Virus record (IMG/VR): IMGVR_UViG_3300033145_001320
Span: 1-64,000 of that record
From: a virus
Strand: one strand, 5' to 3'
Length of the DNA stretch: 64,000 nt
The notes under the pieces were generated by a model that did no database searches, was not told the DNA's origin, and saw only the letters and a program-made list of their open reading frames with translations. Both the position numbers and the translations under genes were made by a program. This document shows, one piece after another, positions 26,393 to 34,704 of this stretch (its first letter is position 1; every line of letters starts with the position of its first letter).

Positions 26393-28582
26393 CTATGTGA
26401 ATGCTAAAATTTCATCTGCTTCTAAATGATTTTGATGCTGATGTGAAATGATATAAACTGAGTTACCAAATTTAATTTTCGATAATACTCTGGAAACATA
26501 CTGGATGTTTTGTTCATCAAGCGCATCGAATATTTCATCAAACAGTAGAATGTTAAATGAAACATTTTGAATCCTTGATAATAAATCTCCTAGAGTTAAA
26601 ATAATTGCTATATCAATAATACGTGTTTGTCCACCAGATAATTGAACTCTGGAATCTGCTCTAGTTTGTGTATCCAGAACATGTACAGAAATTTTATCTC
26701 TGAACTCTTTAGATTTTATTTCAGACAAAGTATCGAATGATACAACATATCGAGAATTGGTTAACATATCTAAATAGTAATCAACTCGTTCATTCATATA
26801 TGGAATCGCTTCATCAATAAGCATTGAAGGAATCCCAGCTGATGAAAAACCTGTTTTCCAAAATTTTAACATTTCTATTGTCTTATCAATTGATATCATT
26901 GACGTTTTCAAGTCTGATATTTCTTTTGATAAGTCTATATCTTTTTTATAATAAGAGTTGAGCTGTGTTTCGTCATATTCAAGAGATTCTTGGTGACGAA
27001 TTTGATCACCACATGATATAATAGCTCCTTCAAAATTACTAACATTAAGTTCAATTTTATGTAGCTCTTTTCTCAACTCTTCTTTTCTGCTTATTTCAAG
27101 ATTTAATTGAAATTGTCTTTCCTGTAGTTCCTGTGTTTGGTCATTTGATTTTGATATGATTTTCTTTTCTTCAACTTTAACTAACTCAGAAACTTTTTCT
27201 TCTGCAACTTTAAATCTATAATCAATCTTTTCGTATTCTTCTTGCTCTTCCCGTTTGCATCTTCTTATTTCTCGATCAACCATTGCAATCATTGTATTGT
27301 ATTTTTCAGCTTCTTTCTTATATGCACCGCCGATTTTCTTTAATTCAATACCACATTCAGACTCTTCCTTCATAAGTTTTTTGAGATTTAATTTATATAA
27401 TGCAACTTTCTGAAGCAATTTTTCTCTTGCAACATCTGTTACTTCTTGTTCACATGTTGGACATATTGAATTTTCTGTGTCCGATACATTTGATTCAAGC
27501 TCATATAAATTCTCTGTCATTAAATCAATGTCATGTATAGCATTTGATTGTTTCGTCTCAACCGTATGAATTTGTTTCTGAAATCGTGTAGATGATTCAT
27601 TAGCTTCTGTTACAAGACTATTTTTATTTTCATTCATTGATTCAAGATCTGCAGCTGTTATATTAGCAACTTCAACCTTACTTGCTGATGCAATCGCTTG
27701 AAGGTCTGATAACTTTGTTTTCTTCTGTTGATCTAATTGATCAATCATCTCTTTGAATTTTCTTGCTGAGTTTTTTAGACTATTATCAATGCCTAATAAT
27801 TCTTTTTGTGGAGTTTCAATATCTATATCTTTATCGTCAAAAAGATCAAGTTCTTTTTTCCACTTGTCTAACATTCGTTCATTATCTTCTTTTTCTTTAT
27901 TTTGGCGGAGAAGATCTTTTTCTTTTTTATCATGAAATTGTCTTTTAGAATTTTTAAGAATTTCAATTTGTGACAATGCATCATCAAGAATACCTTGTTG
28001 AATTTTTACATCATTATTCAAAACTCCATGATCAGTTTCAGAAAGTTTTAATTTATAATCTGATTCTTTGTAATATAAAAGATAATGTCCAAGACCTATG
28101 ATTTTTCTAAAGATTTCTTTTTTATCAGAATCGACTAAGTCTGTAAAGAAGTCTTTAACTTTTTGTCCAAACATTAAAGCATTCATAAACGCTTGCTTCG
28201 GGCAAATGAGTCTTTCAATATATGGCAATACTTCTCGATGACCTTTAAGTATATCAACTTTATTTTGACTTACTATAACTGTATTTCCAAGTTTGGTATA
28301 TTTATGGTATCGTGTTACTACATATTGCTCATCGTTAACTTTAAATTTTACCCAAGTTTTACAATTCTTTCCAACTTTATTATTAACCATATCATCGCCT
28401 TTTACACCTTTACTTGTCACTCCATAAAGAGTAAAAGGTATTGCCTCAATAGACAATGTTTTTCCGATACCATTCGGACCTGTGATTAATGTTAGTTTGT
28501 CATTAACGAATGTCAACACCATCGGATCAATATAAGGTCCATAATTTTCCATCCCTACTTCTTGAAAGATTATGTTTTTCAT
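26393..28582 (-). CDS. SbcC/Rad50-like (T4 gp46-type) recombination ATPase
   Basis: A 729-residue SMC-type ATPase that works with the SbcD/Mre11-like nuclease in DNA end resection and recombination. Walker A GPNGIGKT is at about 36-43; long coiled coils (residues about 180-620) are interrupted by a zinc hook, CPTC, near 375; the ABC signature LSGGQTRIIDIA is near 647; Walker B NILLFDEIFDALD near 675; and an H-loop ISHQ is near the C-terminus. Length is typical of phage gp46-type proteins. It overlaps the SbcD-like gene by four bases. Confidence 0.93.
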   Translation of the reverse strand: MKNIIFQEVGMENYGPYIDPMVLTFVNDKLTLITGPNGIGKTLSIEAIPFTLYGVTSKGVKGDDMVNNKVGKNCKTWVKFKVNDEQYVVTRYHKYTKLGNTVIVSQNKVDILKGHREVLPYIERLICPKQAFMNALMFGQKVKDFFTDLVDSDKKEIFRKIIGLGHYLLYYKESDYKLKLSETDHGVLNNDVKIQQGILDDALSQIEILKNSKRQFHDKKEKDLLRQNKEKEDNERMLDKWKKELDLFDDKDIDIETPQKELLGIDNSLKNSARKFKEMIDQLDQQKKTKLSDLQAIASASKVEVANITAADLESMNENKNSLVTEANESSTRFQKQIHTVETKQSNAIHDIDLMTENLYELESNVSDTENSICPTCEQEVTDVAREKLLQKVALYKLNLKKLMKEESECGIELKKIGGAYKKEAEKYNTMIAMVDREIRRCKREEQEEYEKIDYRFKVAEEKVSELVKVEEKKIISKSNDQTQELQERQFQLNLEISRKEELRKELHKIELNVSNFEGAIISCGDQIRHQESLEYDETQLNSYYKKDIDLSKEISDLKTSMISIDKTIEMLKFWKTGFSSAGIPSMLIDEAIPYMNERVDYYLDMLTNSRYVVSFDTLSEIKSKEFRDKISVHVLDTQTRADSRVQLSGGQTRIIDIAIILTLGDLLSRIQNVSFNILLFDEIFDALDEQNIQYVSRVLSKIKFGNSVYIISHQHQNHLEADEILAFT

Positions 28583-29607
28583 AGTTCATCTCCCTTCCTT
28601 ATAATTTCCATAGCAACATTCATATATAACTCATGTTGATCTTCAGGAATTTCTTTTATCTCCAAATATTTTTTCAACTTATCTTCAGTTGACATATTAC
28701 TTGTTATTCCACGATCAGTAATATCTCTATCCCTCTTATCAATAATATTAAATTCACCTTTTAGTTCAGATACGTCAACTGTTTCTGTCATGAGTACTTT
28801 TACATGATCGCCAGCTGCTCTAGCATCAAATGCTGCCTTGATAGCTTCATCTCTATTATCTGGAGCAATTTCAATTTGAATATGTTTTTTATAACTTGAA
28901 ATTGGGATACTATCAACTTTTAATGTATCAGTGTCAACAACCAAGAAACGTTTAAATTCATTTTTTTCACCCCAGTCCAATTGAATCAAAGACCCAACAT
29001 AATATAAGGTAATTCCGTCACCTCTAAGCTCCTGTGGTTTATGATAATGTCCCAATAATACCAACTCGTACTTTCCTATCAAATCTCTCATTGATACATC
29101 TGAAACAATACTCATACCTGAATTTAATACGCCTTCACTTAAACCAAAATGTGATATAAGGATTCTTGCCTTATTATCTTTAATTATTTGTGGAAGGTCT
29201 TTAGAATAAGGAACAAACAGAATGTCTTCATTATCCATTCTATATGTTTCTGAAAATTTAACCCATTTAACATTTGGAATGTTCTTTAAAGATTTTAAAG
29301 CTGATACGACTTCAACTCCCTTTCCAGATACATCGTGATTCCCATCTAATACGATGAAATGTATATCGGTGAAATCTTCGAAGAAGTCAATCATAATATC
29401 TTGAGCGATTGCATAAATAATGGATTTTCCATGAAGTGTATCGCCACCGACTATCGCTGTGGTTATTTCATGTGCTCTACAATATTCTCCTACTTCATAC
29501 AATGCATTTTTTATACTATGTAATCGCTCAGGTAAATGACTTGTGTCTTCAATTTTATCTTGACCGTATTTTGATAAATGAATATCAGCAAAATAGGCAA
29601 ATTTCAT
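28579..29607 (-). CDS. SbcD/Mre11-like (T4 gp47-type) nuclease
   Basis: A 342-residue metallophosphoesterase. The metal-binding motifs are in order: FADIHLS at about 6-12, GGDTLHG near 54, LDGNHDVSG near 90, ISHFGLSEG near 150 and LLGHYHKP near 190. It forms the exonuclease/endonuclease complex with the ATPase at 26393-28582. The C-terminal capping domain is acidic and helical. ATG is coupled to the preceding gene's stop. Confidence 0.93.
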   Translation of the reverse strand: MKFAYFADIHLSKYGQDKIEDTSHLPERLHSIKNALYEVGEYCRAHEITTAIVGGDTLHGKSIIYAIAQDIMIDFFEDFTDIHFIVLDGNHDVSGKGVEVVSALKSLKNIPNVKWVKFSETYRMDNEDILFVPYSKDLPQIIKDNKARILISHFGLSEGVLNSGMSIVSDVSMRDLIGKYELVLLGHYHKPQELRGDGITLYYVGSLIQLDWGEKNEFKRFLVVDTDTLKVDSIPISSYKKHIQIEIAPDNRDEAIKAAFDARAAGDHVKVLMTETVDVSELKGEFNIIDKRDRDITDRGITSNMSTEDKLKKYLEIKEIPEDQHELYMNVAMEIIRKGDEL

Positions 29608-29828
29608 AGTCTGTTTTCCTCTTTATCAATCTCAGTTTTTGTTTCGATGGGAGTCGGGTTCTGTTCTTGTTCTTGTGTGATAAGTTCAACCTGTTTGTTT
29701 AATTCTCGCCGATTTAAAAAATTTTGTATTTGCGGAATGGCAATAGCACATATAATTCCCATTATTGCAATCACGATCATAAGTTCTATAAGAGTAAATG
29801 CCTTACTATTTTTTATTCTCTTTATCAT
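29604..29828 (-). CDS. prepilin-like peptide with type III signal sequence (74 aa)
   Basis: The N-terminus reads MIKRIKNSKAFTLIELMIVI followed by AIMGIICAIAIPQ. This is a textbook type IV pilin/pseudopilin leader: short basic leader, cleavage before Phe, Glu at mature position 5, and a hydrophobic helix of about 20 residues ending in IPQ. The residue before Phe is Ala rather than the usual Gly. The mature part after the helix is only about 35 polar residues with no pilin globular domain. It has a good RBS (AAAGGTGG) and overlaps both neighbours. It may be a pilin mimic that enters the host pilus or secretion machinery; that role is inferred. It could also be a simple membrane protein. Confidence 0.75.
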   Translation of the reverse strand: MIKRIKNSKAFTLIELMIVIAIMGIICAIAIPQIQNFLNRRELNKQVELITQEQEQNPTPIETKTEIDKEENRL

Positions 29829-30249
29829 TTTCCACCTTTATCAAATCTGTTAAGATAGTGTTATTAATAAGTATTTCAGAAACCTTTTCCTCTTTTATTC
29901 CGAGAATAATATCCTCTCCATCACCTGGCATATCTGCGGAATTAAGAAACAATCCAGCTCCATCTAAAGCAGTTTGTATAACTGCCCATACTTTTCTATC
30001 AACTCCATCTCCGTATGAGTTACTGTAAATGCTATCTCCTGCTTTCAATGATTCAATAGAGTCATCAATTTCTTTTCTCATATCTTTAACTGTTGGAAAT
30101 TCTTCTTCTTCATCGTCCGGTTCCCACCAAGTCATTTCAGCATCTATTCCTTCTTGTATCATTTCATCTGTAATGATAAATGAACTTGGAATAAAGACAA
30201 TATAACATACTGATGAACTGTTTGTTACAAAATCAAATTTAAATTTCAT
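29806..30249 (-). CDS. TNSSS-motif protein, copy 2 (147 aa)
   Basis: ATG 30249 gives MKFKFDFVTNSSSVCYIV, aligned exactly with the paralogues; an upstream GTG at 30258 adds three residues and is less likely. The rest is strongly acidic (WWEPDDEEEEFPTV). The 3' end overlaps the prepilin-like gene by 23 bases. No enzymatic motif is seen. Confidence 0.75.
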   Translation of the reverse strand: MKFKFDFVTNSSSVCYIVFIPSSFIITDEMIQEGIDAEMTWWEPDDEEEEFPTVKDMRKEIDDSIESLKAGDSIYSNSYGDGVDRKVWAVIQTALDGAGLFLNSADMPGDGEDIILGIKEEKVSEILINNTILTDLIKVENDKENKK

Positions 30250-30254
30250 CACTA

Positions 30255-30521
30255 TCACCCATCATCTTTTATATGATCATCTTCAACACCGATCATTTCT
30301 AAAAACCAGTACATATCAAAATTATCCATTGTTGTACTACCACTGATTTCTGTTTCTGTTTCTGATATTCTCCACGGTTGCTCATAGATACTTGCACCAA
30401 ACATTTTAGATGCCTGAATATGATTCCGAATAAGATTTATTTGAAGTTCTGTTAAATTTTCCTTTAAGATTATAAAACTAGAACTTGAGCTATTAGTTAC
30501 AAAGTCAATTTTTGCTTTCAT
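30255..30521 (-). CDS. TNSSS-motif protein, copy 3 (88 aa)
   Basis: The protein begins MKAKIDFVTNSSSSSFIIL, the clearest form of the shared motif. The remainder is short and mixed alpha/beta with an acidic C-terminus (GVEDDHIKDDG). Function unknown. Confidence 0.75.
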   Translation of the reverse strand: MKAKIDFVTNSSSSSFIILKENLTELQINLIRNHIQASKMFGASIYEQPWRISETETEISGSTTMDNFDMYWFLEMIGVEDDHIKDDG

Positions 30522-30526
30522 AATAT

Positions 30527-30877
30527 TTACCTCAGGTATTCACAAAACCTCCAATTGAAATTTTTTGATGAACCCCCGTCCCTTAATATATAATCAAATA
30601 CATTCCCAACAATAGTTCCATCCTCATCACCAAACACACAATACGTTGCTTTGCCTGCTTCGAAAACTTCATCCCTATATTTTTCCGCTGACTCAATTAG
30701 TTTTTCTTGTGTGTAGTTTGAATTATCTTTATACCAATCGTATGTTCTTAAAAATTCATCAATCAACTGAGGATTTTCTTTTACGAAATCAGCTATAGTC
30801 AATTCATGGTCACTTAAGTTTGTGATAATGAATGCTGTTGATGAACTGTTTGTTACGAAATCCCCTTTAAATTTCAT
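30527..30877 (-). CDS. TNSSS-motif protein, copy 4 (116 aa)
   Basis: The protein begins MKFKGDFVTNSSSTAFIIT. The rest is acidic/aromatic with a possible helical middle (YTQEKLIESAEKYRDEVFE). It sits in tandem with three other copies, with spacers of 5-9 bases. No known domain is recognised. Confidence 0.75.
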   Translation of the reverse strand: MKFKGDFVTNSSSTAFIITNLSDHELTIADFVKENPQLIDEFLRTYDWYKDNSNYTQEKLIESAEKYRDEVFEAGKATYCVFGDEDGTIVGNVFDYILRDGGSSKNFNWRFCEYLR

Positions 30878-30885
30878 ATTATCTC

Positions 30886-31263
30886 CTATGGTCCGTCATA
30901 AAATTTATATTCAATATCTGATCCTGAAAAGAATTGGCTTATTGGTTCAGCAGTATCTTCCCAATAAAAGTGTACAGATTCCCCTCTAAGTAAGCCACTA
31001 ACTATTGCTTTATATTCTTCTTCTGATAAATCTTTTAATTTCCCCTCTTTGTCCACATATTCTCTCCACGGAGAGTCTGAATTTTCTATTTTTTCATATC
31101 TTTCTATAAATGTGTTAATATCCTCAAATGTAATGCTAACATTATCCATAAAATCAATAGTAGTTGTAACCTCCATAACTTTTCTATCAGGGACATCTCT
31201 TGAATCGAATACAATATAATTTGCTGAACTACTGTTAGTTATAAAATCAAGCTTGACTTTCAT
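30886..31263 (-). CDS. TNSSS-motif protein, copy 5 (125 aa)
   Basis: The protein begins MKVKLDFITNSSSANYIVFD, matching copy 1 in the first seven residues. The body is acidic, with a SVHFYWEDTAEPISQFFSG segment near the C-terminus. It lies first in the tandem group in transcription order, directly after the UvsW-like helicase. Confidence 0.75.
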   Translation of the reverse strand: MKVKLDFITNSSSANYIVFDSRDVPDRKVMEVTTTIDFMDNVSITFEDINTFIERYEKIENSDSPWREYVDKEGKLKDLSEEEYKAIVSGLLRGESVHFYWEDTAEPISQFFSGSDIEYKFYDGP

Positions 31264-31264
31264 C

Positions 31265-32665
31265 TTATCTTCCTTCTAAAATATCCAATGCAATTTGTTT
31301 ATCTATTTTTTTCATTTGATTGTTTGTAAATAATATGTATTGGACATTCCATTGTTTGCTTTCATAAAAGTTTAATCGAGTATGTAAAGTCTTAGCTATT
31401 TCAGGACACCCATAATCAACCATATCAATTATTGCAGGAGTTAGTTTGTTTGGATATGTTCTCACAACACGACCGCTTAACTGCTCAATGTTAGAGATTG
31501 GAGACGTCATTATAATTGCATCCTTCCACGGAGCATCAATCCCATCTCTACATTTTCCAGGTGTTGCAAATGTAAACCGTTTATTTAATTCAGCTAATGA
31601 TGCTGATTTATAAAATTTTGATTTACTGTCAAATGGTAACCAATCATAAAGTTCATCAATCTGTTTTGTTCTTTCAAGTATCATAATTGTATTACGATCT
31701 GTTTTGAGTTTATTCATTAAACTCTTTGCCACTGTATCAAACGGTTTTGATTTCTTTATCATATTTAAATATCTTGCTCTTTGAAATTGACCGCCCCATC
31801 GAATGTATTTACTTCTTCCGGCCGAATCAATTAAATAATCAAGCATAACTACTGTAACATTTGCTGGCATTGTTCCCTCTGTATCATCGTCTTCGAATAT
31901 ATCACCAAGATGAAATTCAATAATATCTCCATTTCCATCATACCTATATGGAGTTGCACTTAATCCATATACATATCTTGATGGCATGTGTATTGAACAT
32001 TCCGAAAATGTTGGAGCTCCGACTGATGTATGAACTTCATCAGCGACAAATACTCCAATGTTTGCTTCATTCAATGCTATTAAAAATTCTTCTCGTTTTC
32101 TTTTTAATAATGACATGAACGTCTGTGTGGTCGCAATAATTATAGGATTTTCTAAATCCTTTTGAAACGATGCAGATTTTAATCTAGAGATATCATCATA
32201 TGATATATTTGTAAAGTCCATGAATCTTTGTCGCCATTGTTCTGCAAGACTATCCCGATGAACAAGGATTAAACTTTTCTTTTTTCTTGTACCGATCATA
32301 TAAATTGTTATAACAGTTTTTCCTACACCAGGTGATAATTGTAAAATACCTGATTCGTTTTCTAACATGTATTGGATTGCTGCTTTTTGAGTTTGACTTC
32401 TCGGAGTAATGATATGTTCAATATCTATATCCTCTCCATCGTGTGTATAATCATCAACCTCATAATTAAAAGTATATTGTTGAAGTGGAAAGTTTCTTGG
32501 TATTAAAAGATACTTTTCCGATTCAATATAAAATGTATTAATAATGAATGATGATCTATTATACTCTTGAACCCTGCGCTGTAGGAACTCCCTGATTTTT
32601 ATATAAAAATCTTCATACTGATATTTCTTTGGGATTAGCAATCCGGAGCGCTTTATAATTTTCAT
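31265..32665 (-). CDS. uvsW: superfamily 2 helicase, UvsW-like
   Basis: A 466-residue SF2 helicase. Motif I is LSPGVGKTVIT near residue 111-121; motif Ia LILVHRDSLAEQWRQRF; motif II ADEVHTS (DEVH) near 208; motif III GLSATPYR near 235; motif VI SNIEQLSGRVVRTYP near 400. T4 UvsW, of similar length, is an RNA-DNA and D-loop unwinding helicase in recombination-dependent replication. The gene is next to recombination genes, which fits. About 85 residues precede motif I, as in UvsW. Confidence 0.85.
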   Translation of the reverse strand: MKIIKRSGLLIPKKYQYEDFYIKIREFLQRRVQEYNRSSFIINTFYIESEKYLLIPRNFPLQQYTFNYEVDDYTHDGEDIDIEHIITPRSQTQKAAIQYMLENESGILQLSPGVGKTVITIYMIGTRKKKSLILVHRDSLAEQWRQRFMDFTNISYDDISRLKSASFQKDLENPIIIATTQTFMSLLKRKREEFLIALNEANIGVFVADEVHTSVGAPTFSECSIHMPSRYVYGLSATPYRYDGNGDIIEFHLGDIFEDDDTEGTMPANVTVVMLDYLIDSAGRSKYIRWGGQFQRARYLNMIKKSKPFDTVAKSLMNKLKTDRNTIMILERTKQIDELYDWLPFDSKSKFYKSASLAELNKRFTFATPGKCRDGIDAPWKDAIIMTSPISNIEQLSGRVVRTYPNKLTPAIIDMVDYGCPEIAKTLHTRLNFYESKQWNVQYILFTNNQMKKIDKQIALDILEGR

Positions 32666-33082
32666 TTATTCTGTATAGGTTGCCTGTGAAGTATCTGTTT
32701 CATAAACTGTTATGTAATCCATCTGAACGGGTGATTTTAATTTTCTTTCAACGTGTACATAGATATCTTTTGCCATATTTTCTGCTGTTGGATCATAAGG
32801 TGAAGATACTATTTTTAAATCTGGCAACACATCAATTAACTTTTCAATCATTGGTTTATCAAGAGCATTAATCATAAGAGCATGGTCAAACTTAATTATC
32901 ATTTCATTTACAATATACTTCAGTTCTCCAAAATCCATAATCATGCCCGCATCATTTAGATGTTCGCTCTTTATTCCAACAATTACTTTATAATTATGAC
33001 CATGGAAATTTTTACATAATCCTTTATGCCAACGAAGTCTGTGCCCCATTGCGAAGCTAAACTCTTTTGATATTTTATACAT
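32666..33082 (-). CDS. queD: QueD-like 6-carboxytetrahydropterin synthase
   Basis: QueD makes 6-carboxy-5,6,7,8-tetrahydropterin from the FolE product on the way to 7-deazaguanines. This 138-residue protein has a zinc-ligand His in FAMGHRL at about 14, a likely catalytic Cys at 23 (GLCKNFHGHNY) with HGH ligands at about 27-29, MDFGELK near 49, a catalytic FDHALM near 64 and VYETDTSQATY near the C-terminus. Length is normal. The stop directly abuts the helicase start. With FolE2 at 9551 it gives two steps of the preQ0 pathway; the rest is not in the window. A general PTPS-type enzyme cannot be ruled out. Confidence 0.88.
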   Translation of the reverse strand: MYKISKEFSFAMGHRLRWHKGLCKNFHGHNYKVIVGIKSEHLNDAGMIMDFGELKYIVNEMIIKFDHALMINALDKPMIEKLIDVLPDLKIVSSPYDPTAENMAKDIYVHVERKLKSPVQMDYITVYETDTSQATYTE

Positions 33083-33092
33083 ATAGTCCTCC

Positions 33093-33416
33093 TTAAAATT
33101 TTGTATTTATAGTGTATCTCCACCGATCATCTATGGGTTCTTGTTGAATACTAACAGTAATTATTTGATCTAATTTCATTCCTTCCTCTCTGATCAAATG
33201 CATTAGTCTGTGAATATTTTCATGAGAAATATGATATTGTAATGATCTCTTCTCATCTGCACGTTTCCCCATAGCATGATCAATCCAATCTTGACCGCCA
33301 TTTCCATTACATTTTGGGCATATTTCCATAATCGTTCCTGGATGTTCCTTAGATGGAACAATTCTTCTTCCTCTACATTCTTTACATTCAATAATTCCTT
33401 TATCATTAAAATGCAT
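33093..33416 (-). CDS. DnaJ-type zinc-finger small protein
   Basis: The 107-residue protein from ATG 33416 (an upstream ATG at 33440 is also in frame, but TGGAG lies seven bases before 33416) has CKECRGRR and then CPKCNGNGGQ, matching the CxxCxGxG repeats of DnaJ central zinc fingers; only one zinc site is formed. The C-terminal half is mixed. Its start overlaps the topoisomerase gene by 11 bases. Role unknown. Confidence 0.65.
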   Translation of the reverse strand: MHFNDKGIIECKECRGRRIVPSKEHPGTIMEICPKCNGNGGQDWIDHAMGKRADEKRSLQYHISHENIHRLMHLIREEGMKLDQIITVSIQQEPIDDRWRYTINTKF

Positions 33417-34704
33417 TGTATTGCTCCAAAACATATTCATTTAAATTAGCAAGATGATGTTGTAATTCTTTCTTTGATTTATTTAATTCAGATGTATCTG
33501 TATCAAGAGTTAAAAGTTTTCTAATTTTATATTTATTCATCAATCCTTTTGATACCTCTTGTAGCACGCCTGTCTTGGTTTCTATTTCAGCAAGGGTTTC
33601 ATCTGTGCTCATCTTCTTTCCAATACACCTTGAAAGTACTGGTCTTATTTTTGCAAGGGTTTGATATTCTATAATCATGTTATTAACATTTTCGATTTCA
33701 TGAGTAAGCATACTTTCATTTGCTTGTTTGAATGATTCGAATGTATCTAATAACATTTGGTCAACTGATTTGGTTAAGACAATACTGTCTCTATCAACAA
33801 CAATTAATTCAAATGAAATAAACCCTTTATTGACTTCATATAACTTTTCAAGAAATTGTTCAAATATTCTATCTCGATTTCTTTCACGGATAACTTGAAA
33901 AACTATATTTGTTTCTTCAACTGATAAATCTGTAAATCCAATCATTCCATCGTTTAGTTCTTTATCGAACTTATTTAGAAATGTTTGGAATCTTTTACCT
34001 GGAGGCCATGCTTTAATAGAAGCTGTGTTATTTCTTTTGTTTATTTCTACAACCCCTTCAACTTCTATTCTTGCTTTGCCTGTTGTCAATAATTTTTCTA
34101 ATTGTTTTTTATCATCAATAATATTACAATCTGATATTGGAACAATTGTTGGTTTTCTTTTTCGTATTCCAAGTAACCATAACAATCTCTGATATAAATC
34201 CTTTACATGATAACATGGTATATATGTTTTAAACCCAAAACCAATACCTTGTGTATAGTCTGTACCCATTAAACATATTGGAAACATTGTTGGCAAATAT
34301 ATTGGCTCTGTATCGCCTAATTCACTTTCAATCCAAGGAACATGCTTGACATATTTAAATGCCATATCAAGAGTTTTCGGATGCATTTTACATTCTGTAT
34401 ATCTTGGAGCCGCCGGTCCTACAGGTTCGACTCCAACATTTGTTCCGAAGTTTCCTTGACCGATTAAAAATCCTTGACGAACCAATTGCACTACGGTCCC
34501 ATAACATTCTCCATGAGGATGATAATGACCAATAGTATAAGCATCAATCTGTCTTGATTTTACAAGTTTCTCTCTTCCAATTTTATATGCTGAAAGTAAT
34601 ACTCTTCTCTCAACCGGTTTTAATCCATCAATATCTAATGGAAAATTCCTATAGTTGGAGTATTTTCCATAATCCTTGTAAAGAAGAGGTAAAAGTTTAT
34701 CCAT
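33406..34704 (-). CDS. type II topoisomerase, cleavage subunit (GyrA/ParC, T4 gp52-like)
   Basis: A 432-residue protein equivalent to the breakage-reunion part of GyrA without the C-terminal beta-propeller, as in T4 gp52. It starts with LPLDIDGLKPVERR-like sequence (PLDIDGLKPVERRVLLSAY at about 22-40), then YHPHGECYGTV near 62, and GPAAPRYTEC near 100, where the Tyr is the DNA-linking residue. It pairs with the ATPase subunit at 40295-42079. The two genes are separated by about 5.6 kb that includes an HNH gene. Confidence 0.92.
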   Translation of the reverse strand: MDKLLPLLYKDYGKYSNYRNFPLDIDGLKPVERRVLLSAYKIGREKLVKSRQIDAYTIGHYHPHGECYGTVVQLVRQGFLIGQGNFGTNVGVEPVGPAAPRYTECKMHPKTLDMAFKYVKHVPWIESELGDTEPIYLPTMFPICLMGTDYTQGIGFGFKTYIPCYHVKDLYQRLLWLLGIRKRKPTIVPISDCNIIDDKKQLEKLLTTGKARIEVEGVVEINKRNNTASIKAWPPGKRFQTFLNKFDKELNDGMIGFTDLSVEETNIVFQVIRERNRDRIFEQFLEKLYEVNKGFISFELIVVDRDSIVLTKSVDQMLLDTFESFKQANESMLTHEIENVNNMIIEYQTLAKIRPVLSRCIGKKMSTDETLAEIETKTGVLQEVSKGLMNKYKIRKLLTLDTDTSELNKSKKELQHHLANLNEYVLEQYNAF

